Positions 6,278 through 10,630 of a stretch of 10,630 nt of DNA are shown here, in pieces; the stretch's first letter is position 1, and every line of letters begins with the position of its first letter. The DNA is from an uncultured Ignavibacteria bacterium. GTDB lineage: Bacteria > Bacteroidota > Ignavibacteria > Kapaibacteriales > UBA2268. The stretch spans positions 1 to 10,630 of the forward strand of contig CAIWET010000231.1 of assembly GCA_903911805.1 (NCBI GenBank), in the 5' to 3' direction. The position numbers were made by a program, and so were the translations under genes. Under the pieces are notes generated by a model. That model was not told the origin of the DNA and did no database searches. It saw only the letters and a list, made by a program, of their open reading frames with translations.

Positions 6278-7720
6278 TTACTGATTTTTTCTTTTCTTAA
6301 TAAAATACATATAAAGAGGTATTCCAACAGCTGTAAGCAATAATCCAAACAATGATTGAATTATTCTTGATTTTCCCATAACATAATTGTTTACATCATT
6401 ATATAGAGTAAAAACAACGAATCCTGTAGCAAAAATCACGAAAATCCAAGGAACAACCGGATAGCCAATTACTTTATAAGGTCTATGTGCGTTTGGCATT
6501 TTCTTTCTTAAAACAAAAACTCCATAAGCACCCATTGCATAGAATATCCAGCTAACAAATATCAACATATCTGTCAAAATATCAAATGTACCACTTAAAA
6601 CTAAAACAGAAGCCCATAAAGCCTGAACAATCAAAGCGTTTCCAGGAGTATTAAATGTTGGATGAACTTTGCCTAATGCTTCAAAAAACATATTTTCTCT
6701 TGCCATTGCATAATAAACTCTTGGGGTTACCATAATTGTATTATTTGCAGTTCCAAAAGTTGAAATCATAACTGAAGCCGCAATAAAAGCTCCACCGATG
6801 CTTCCAAATATAGCCAATGCTACGTCAGATGCAACTAATGTTGATTTTGCCATTATTTCAACAGGCATAACATAAAGATAAGCTAAATTAATTAAAACAT
6901 ATATAGTTATAACAATTAAAGTTCCAAAAATTAAAGCACGTGGAATAACTTTTTGAGGATTTTTCACTTCGCCTGCAATATATGTGATATTGTTCCATCC
7001 GTCATAAGCCCAAAAAGCACCAGAAAGCGCTCCAATAATTCCAGCGAATAATGAGACATTGCTCATATTTACAGGAGCATCTTTTACAAAGTTTGCAGCT
7101 TGACCAGGAAAGAAAATGAATGCTGCAAAAAATAAGAACATTATTGCAATTACTTTCATTGTAGTGAAAACATTTGTTACAATACCACCGAATTTTACTC
7201 CAAGATAATTTACAGTTGTCAGTACTGTAATAGTCATAATAGTAACCCATTTAACGCCAATATTTTCGATGGGGAATATGTTCCCAATAAATGGGATATG
7301 TAACATTATACTTTTTTCAATATCAGGAGCAAATCGAGGAAGCTTAACAAAAAATTCTGTATATTCAGCAAAAACATAAGTAATTGAGGCTATTGAACCT
7401 GCCTGAACCACCGAGAACATAGCCCAGCCATAAATAAATGCAGTTAGATTGCCATACATCTTCTGGAAAAATATATACTGCCCACCAGTCTCAGAAATCA
7501 ATCCTGCAACCTCGGCGTTGGTTAATGCCCCAAAAAGAGTTATTATGCCGGCAACTATCCAGATAGTGATTAATAATTCAGGGGAACCAAGCAGTTGGCT
7601 CATTAAAGCTGGTTTTTTGAAAATACCTGATCCAATCACTCCACCCACTACAATTGCAATTGTAGTAAATAATCCAAGCTGAGGTATCAAATTCCTTGTT
7701 TTGCTGCTATTTTCACTCAT
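6278..7720 (-). CDS. APC-superfamily amino-acid transporter (LAT/SteT-like)
   Basis: A 480-residue polytopic membrane protein with about 12 hydrophobic segments. The first carries the APC substrate-binding motif [14 protein letters not shown] (24-37). The sixth-helix region has [20 protein letters not shown] (236-255), typical of L-type amino-acid exchangers and related bacterial Ser/Thr or neutral amino-acid transporters. E69 and the SETGGQY segment (76-82) also fit the family. The substrate cannot be read from the sequence; neutral amino acids are a reasonable guess. The C terminus ends in a basic KKRKNQ. The ATG at 7718-7720 has only a weak GGAA about 13 bases upstream. It is the first gene of the minus-strand run transporter-yciO-mscL and is separated from the ribosomal operon by a terminator. 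Confidence 0.88.
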   Translation of the reverse strand: MSENSSKTRNLIPQLGLFTTIAIVVGGVIGSGIFKKPALMSQLLGSPELLITIWIVAGIITLFGALTNAEVAGLISETGGQYIFFQKMYGNLTAFIYGWAMFSVVQAGSIASITYVFAEYTEFFVKLPRFAPDIEKSIMLHIPFIGNIFPIENIGVKWVTIMTITVLTTVNYLGVKFGGIVTNVFTTMKVIAIMFLFFAAFIFFPGQAANFVKDAPVNMSNVSLFAGIIGALSGAFWAYDGWNNITYIAGEVKNPQKVIPRALIFGTLIVITIYVLINLAYLYVMPVEIMAKSTLVASDVALAIFGSIGGAFIAASVMISTFGTANNTIMVTPRVYYAMARENMFFEALGKVHPTFNTPGNALIVQALWASVLVLSGTFDILTDMLIFVSWIFYAMGAYGVFVLRKKMPNAHRPYKVIGYPVVPWIFVIFATGFVVFTLYNDVNNYVMGKSRIIQSLFGLLLTAVGIPLYMYFIKKRKNQ

Positions 7721-7877
7721 TATTTATTATTCCAAAATATTGAAAATTATTTTTTTTCAAAATAAGGAAAAAAATTAAGAGAGTAGGTATAATATTTATA
7801 GATTATTAGATTTTTGTTGTCAGTTTTAGTTACAATGTTGGTAAAAGGGAAGAAGCGGAATTAAATGGAATTAAAAC

Positions 7878-7910
7878 AAAAAAGCCGCGAATAAAACAAA
7901 GCGGCTTTTT
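7878..7910 (-). terminator. intrinsic terminator of the rpsF-rplI-rpsO operon
   Basis: The arms AAAAAGCCGC (7879-7888) and GCGGCTTTTT (7901-7910) pair over 10 bp with a 12-base loop. Read on the minus strand, the GC-rich stem is followed by a run of six Ts, beginning about 24 bases after the rpsO stop. The symmetry gives a T-run on the plus strand as well, but no plus-strand gene leads into it. The 157 bases from here to the transporter gene (7721-7877) must contain that gene's promoter, but no clear TTTG/TAnnTTTG pair was found. Confidence 0.88.
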
Positions 7911-7933
7911 AATCAAATCTATATAAGGCAAAA

Positions 7934-8200
7934 TTATTTTCTTAATCCTAATGCTGCAATAATAGCACGATAGCGACTAATGTCAGTCATGATTAAATAG
8001 TCTAATAAAGCTCTTCTTTTAGCTACGAGTTTAATTAAACCTCTTCTGCCGTGATGGTCTTTTTTATGATGCTCAAAATGAGATGTTAAATCATTGATTC
8101 TTGCAGTTAAAATTGCAATTTGAGCTTCAGAAACACCTGTATTTGCAGCAGAACCGCCGTGCTTTACGATTAATTCCTGTTTAGTTTCTTTAGTTATCAT
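7934..8200 (-). CDS. rpsO: 30S ribosomal protein S15
   Basis: An 88-residue protein of normal family length. It binds 16S rRNA (helices 20-22) early in assembly of the small-subunit platform. The S15 signatures are clear: [20 protein letters not shown] (16-35), [26 protein letters not shown] and the C-terminal [23 protein letters not shown]. The start at 8198-8200 has GGAG 10 bases upstream. It is the last gene of the operon, 34 bases after rplI. rpsO more often stands beside pnp or alone, so its place after rplI is a lineage trait worth noting. A terminator follows directly. Confidence 0.97.
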   Translation of the reverse strand: MITKETKQELIVKHGGSAANTGVSEAQIAILTARINDLTSHFEHHKKDHHGRRGLIKLVAKRRALLDYLIMTDISRYRAIIAALGLRK

Positions 8201-8234
8201 TTTTAAATTACTCCAATTTTAAATTCAAAATCAA

Positions 8235-8696
8235 TTAAGCTTGAGCTTGTTCATCTTCGCTGATGACCCAAACTTTGATGTTAGCAAATACTTCTGGGTG
8301 AAGCTTAACTTTAACATCGAAAACACCTAATGAGCGTATCGGCTCATCCATTATGATAGTTCTTCTATCAATATCAAAGCTCTTATTTGCTAACTCCTGT
8401 GCAACCATTTGCGGAGTAACAGAGCCATACAACTTACCTTCTTCGCCTACCTTCATTGGGATACTAACCTGTACTTCGTTAAGTTTACCGGCAAAAACTT
8501 CGGCTTCAGCTTTTTCTTTTGCTACCTTTTTGGCTAATCTTTTCTTTTCAACTTCGATAGCTTTCATAGCTCCGGGAGTTGCAAGATAAGCAAAGCTTCT
8601 CGGAATTAAAAAGTTACGAGCATAGCCATCTTTAACGGTAACTATATCACCAATGCGACCCAGATTATCTACATCTTGTCTTAAAATTACTTTCAT
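8235..8696 (-). CDS. rplI: 50S ribosomal protein L9
   Basis: A 153-residue protein with the usual two-domain form. The N-terminal rRNA-binding domain (MKVILRQDVDNLGRIGDIVTVKDGYARNFLIP, 1-32) is followed by a long charged helix rich in K, E and A (about 45-72). The C-terminal domain carries GEEGKLYGSVT (about 84-94) and ends with a short acidic tail. L9 binds 23S rRNA near the L1 stalk and helps maintain reading frame. The start has AGGA upstream, separated by an A-run. It begins 30 bases after the rpsF stop, with no room for the rpsR gene that normally sits here. Confidence 0.97.
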   Translation of the reverse strand: MKVILRQDVDNLGRIGDIVTVKDGYARNFLIPRSFAYLATPGAMKAIEVEKKRLAKKVAKEKAEAEVFAGKLNEVQVSIPMKVGEEGKLYGSVTPQMVAQELANKSFDIDRRTIIMDEPIRSLGVFDVKVKLHPEVFANIKVWVISEDEQAQA

Positions 8697-8726
8697 TCTT
8701 TTTTTTCCTGATTAAATAAATTCTTA

Positions 8727-9143
8727 TTAATTTCCTGATTTATCTTCAGTGTTTGCTTTGCCTTTGTCTTTGTTTTTATTATCGGCAAAATCCTGTGCTG
8801 TTGGATAGTTTGGCTTTCCTTCAGCTGCTCTTTTGAGTCTAAACTCTCTTAATACAGTAGGTAAAATAAGTGTTAAATTACGTAAAACTGTATCTTCCAA
8901 TACTAGAAATCTTTCCAAAATTGGAATTGTGCTTGGATTAGCTTCATAGATCATATGAATATAGAATCCGTTAAACTTTTTGTTTATTGGATATGCTAAT
9001 CTTCTTCTGCCCCATTTGTTGATTTCTTTTATTTCTGCGCCATGATTTTCAAGATAACTTGTTACCTTATTGATCATGTTTTCAACATCAGAATCTTCTA
9101 ATGCTGCGTTTACGATAAATGTCGTTTCATAGGTACGACGCAT
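8727..9143 (-). CDS. rpsF: 30S ribosomal protein S6
   Basis: A 138-residue protein, longer than the ~95-residue core. Residues 1-100 carry the S6 fold: RRTYETTFIVNAALED, then INKWGRRRLAYPINKKFNGFYIHMIYEA (about 41-68), and the dimer-face strands. The remaining residues are a charged, low-complexity tail rich in K, D and N (NKNKDKGKANTEDKSGN at the end). S6 sits on the small-subunit platform as a partner of S18, whose gene is not here. The ATG at 9141-9143 has a good ribosome site, GGGAG (9152-9156), 8 bases upstream. It is the first gene of rpsF-rplI-rpsO, with a strong Bacteroidetes promoter about 75 bases upstream. I could not recognise the S6:S18 leader-binding RNA motif. Confidence 0.96.
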   Translation of the reverse strand: MRRTYETTFIVNAALEDSDVENMINKVTSYLENHGAEIKEINKWGRRRLAYPINKKFNGFYIHMIYEANPSTIPILERFLVLEDTVLRNLTLILPTVLREFRLKRAAEGKPNYPTAQDFADNKNKDKGKANTEDKSGN

Positions 9144-9215
9144 ACTAAAAACTCCCTAATTTAATATAATTATCCAAAATGGCTTCCAATCGAAAATATT
9201 GAAAGTCATAGAAAT

Positions 9216-9247
9216 GCAAAATTACTACAATTTATTTTAATGGCAAA
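9216..9247 (-). promoter_or_regulatory. Bacteroidetes-type promoter of the rpsF operon
   Basis: On the minus strand TTTG (9247-9244), then exactly 19 bases, then TAATTTTGC (9224-9216). This is a full match to the Bacteroidetes primary sigma consensus TTTG-N19-TAnnTTTGC. Transcription would begin around 9205-9212, leaving a leader of roughly 65 bases before the rpsF ATG. It is the clearest promoter in the window and the best single base-level sign of phylum. Confidence 0.8.
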
Positions 9248-9313
9248 ATTATTTTTATAAATTGTGTAAAAATATCTGAAATATAAGTGTTTAACGAATA
9301 AATTAATAAATAA

Positions 9314-10630
9314 TTACATCTTCACAAACTTCTCAAATTTATCACCAATTTTAATGAAATATACCCCAACTGGAAGATTGGAAATATCTATCTTGATAAT
9401 CCCCTCCTTGGCAAGGAGGGGTGGCAAACCTGAAAGGTTTGGCGGGGTGGTATTCTCCCCGAAGATATTGAAGATTTCAATTCCCTCTTGTAGGGGCACA
9501 TTGCAATGTGCCCCTACGTTTATTTCAATATAATCACTTGCTGGATTAGGAGAAATACCAAAATTTGTATTAAGCTGCTCATTGACATTTGTTGGTAAAT
9601 ATGATCTAATAGTTCTACCGAAATTATCAATAATAACAGCATTTGTTCTATTGAATAATGCTACATGAAGACCAAAAGGACTAAATTTAAATGTCATCGG
9701 ATCTTTATCTAATACCCAATTATAATTTTCAAATTTCCAATAAACATTGCCGTGTTGACCAACGGCTATAAGTGTTTTTTTATCAATGAAATCTAAGCTT
9801 TGTAGTCCAAATGGAACTTCAGGAATATCAAATAATGAAGTTTGCCAAGTATTTCCTCCATCAGTTGTATTCAAGACTTGACAACTTGTTCTATCATCAT
9901 TTGATATTGATTTTCCACCAGTTATAAATCCATTTAAATTATCAACAAAATCAAAATCCTCTGGATAAGAAAGTCCTTTTATTGGTGTAAATGACCAAGT
10001 TTTGCCACGATCAAATGATTTCATAAATTTTACTATTGTGTCTGTATCTCTATCCTCTTTTATATTAATTGCTACTGCATAAATTGTATTTGAATCAATT
10101 AAGCAAGCTTTTGATATATAATACTTATATTCTCCAGGAATGATTGTTTGGTATGTCTCAAAACCATCATTACTATAATACAAATAATAAGCCTTTGTCA
10201 TTATTCCATATTTAGAATTTAGCATTTTTACATGATTTATTTTTTTACTATTATAATTAGTTGAATGTAAAATTATACTTTCTTTCCAATTTTTACCAGC
10301 ATCGGTTGTTTTAATATAAGTATTACTATTGCAAGTAAAAATAATAAAATCTTTAGTTGGATATGAGATATCGTAAGCGGGAAGAATTCTGCCACCTAAT
10401 CTAGGATCTAATGTATCTACATATATATCTTCCCAAGTATTGCCAGCATCAATTGTTCGCTTAACAATTCTTCCAGCTCCATATGTTGTAAATATTATAA
10501 CTCCATTAATTGAATCACACTTATCAATTGCTGAACCACTCATATATTCTGAAACTGGGAACTTTTCTTCCCATTTTAGAGTTTGTGGGAATATTTCTTC
10601 AGATATAATAATAATAAATATCAAACAAAT
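9314..10630 (-). CDS. secreted Asp-box (BNR) beta-propeller protein with T9SS sorting domain; 5' end outside window
   Basis: At least 438 codons, open to the window edge. The only possible start inside is a TTG at 10622-10624, and the frame continues upstream through ICLIFIIII, a likely signal-peptide core, so the true start lies beyond 10630. Counting from that TTG, Asp-box repeats are seen at TIDAGNTWED (57-66), TTDAGKNWKE (106-115), SNDGFETYQT (151-160), SFDRGKTWSF (203-212) and TTDGGNTWQT (253-262). They indicate a Ycf48- or sialidase-like propeller, with no catalytic residues recognised. Residues 356-436 form a T9SS type A sorting domain (GISPNPASDYIEINV, GIEIFNIFGE, LPVGVYFIKI, terminal KFVKM). 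That domain is interrupted by two in-frame palindromes encoding residues 370-378 and 392-408. The product is likely surface-attached or released; its function is unknown. Confidence 0.88.
   Translation of the reverse strand: MCLIFIIIISEEIFPQTLKWEEKFPVSEYMSGSAIDKCDSINGVIIFTTYGAGRIVKRTIDAGNTWEDIYVDTLDPRLGGRILPAYDISYPTKDFIIFTCNSNTYIKTTDAGKNWKESIILHSTNYNSKKINHVKMLNSKYGIMTKAYYLYYSNDGFETYQTIIPGEYKYYISKACLIDSNTIYAVAINIKEDRDTDTIVKFMKSFDRGKTWSFTPIKGLSYPEDFDFVDNLNGFITGGKSISNDDRTSCQVLNTTDGGNTWQTSLFDIPEVPFGLQSLDFIDKKTLIAVGQHGNVYWKFENYNWVLDKDPMTFKFSPFGLHVALFNRTNAVIIDNFGRTIRSYLPTNVNEQLNTNFGISPNPASDYIEINVGAHCNVPLQEGIEIFNIFGENTTPPNLSGLPPLLAKEGIIKIDISNLPVGVYFIKIGDKFEKFVKM
9401..9450 (-). repeat. composite palindromic element inserted in frame in a T9SS sorting domain
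   Basis: Read on the minus (coding) strand: CCACCCCGCC, a hairpin AAACCT/AGGTTT, GCCACCCCTCC, then GGAGGGG. This is the same modular element as at 4971-5030. The last part is a 21-base palindrome (9401-9421). In the reading frame it encodes residues 392-408, TTPPNLSGLPPLLAKEG, without a stop or frameshift. The 50 bases are strikingly richer in G and C than the surrounding gene. Confidence 0.85.
9490..9517. repeat. 28-bp perfect palindrome inserted in frame in the same sorting domain
   Basis: The half-site GTAGGGGCACATTG is followed at once by its exact reverse complement. It is translated in frame as VGAHCNVPL (370-378) between two sorting-domain strands. Its TGTAGGGGCA edge is shared with the leuCD terminator at 5055-5064. 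Only 39 bases separate it from the composite element at 9401-9450. Confidence 0.85.

Noticed and set aside
10622..10624. TTG as the real start of the propeller protein
   Set aside because: The frame stays open to the window edge with hydrophobic codons before it, and a signal peptide needs more N-terminal sequence. A start beyond the window is more likely.

Overview
The window looks like a chromosomal segment from a low-GC member of the Bacteroidota or a neighbouring FCB lineage (an Ignavibacteria- or Kapabacteria-like organism would fit). Three things point there. Two large secreted proteins end in type IX secretion (T9SS) C-terminal sorting domains. The rpsF promoter matches the Bacteroidetes form exactly (TTTG, 19 nt, TAnnTTTGC). 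The intergenic DNA carries C/G-rich palindromic repeats in an otherwise A/T-rich background. The exact phylum is inference.

Layout: 42-2465 (-) is a secreted subtilisin-like protease with a T9SS tail. 2466-3066 is a 600-base AT-rich gap that holds what appears to be the wreck of a hicBA toxin-antitoxin pair (2818-2917), a 10-bp hairpin and a 7-bp triple repeat. 3067-4855 (+) is leuC-leuD, the two subunits of a short, archaeal/HacA-type isopropylmalate dehydratase. 4856-5087 is a cluster of G/C-rich palindromes ending in a leuCD terminator. 5146-7720 (-) carries, in transcription order, an APC amino-acid transporter, a YciO/Sua5-family protein and mscL. 7878-7910 is a strong terminator, and 7934-9143 (-) is a ribosomal protein operon rpsF-rplI-rpsO, which lacks the rpsR gene usually found between rpsF and rplI. 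9314-10630 (-) is a secreted Asp-box beta-propeller protein with a T9SS tail, whose 5' end lies outside the window.

The most interesting signal is the palindromic repeat family. The same composite element (CCACCCC... / CCCCTCC... / GGAGGGG with variable hairpin spacers) occurs downstream of leuD and again, in frame, inside the T9SS sorting domain of the last gene. There it encodes about 17 extra residues. A second, unrelated 28-bp perfect palindrome is also inserted in frame in the same domain, 40 bp away, and shares its TGTAGGGGCA end with the leuCD terminator. Both in-gene copies fall between the predicted beta strands of the sorting domain. This suggests small mobile palindromes that tolerate, or select for, insertion into protein loops.

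The metabolic genes (leucine pathway, amino-acid transport), the osmotic valve and the ribosomal genes are ordinary housekeeping functions. They show no clear functional link to the two secreted proteins.
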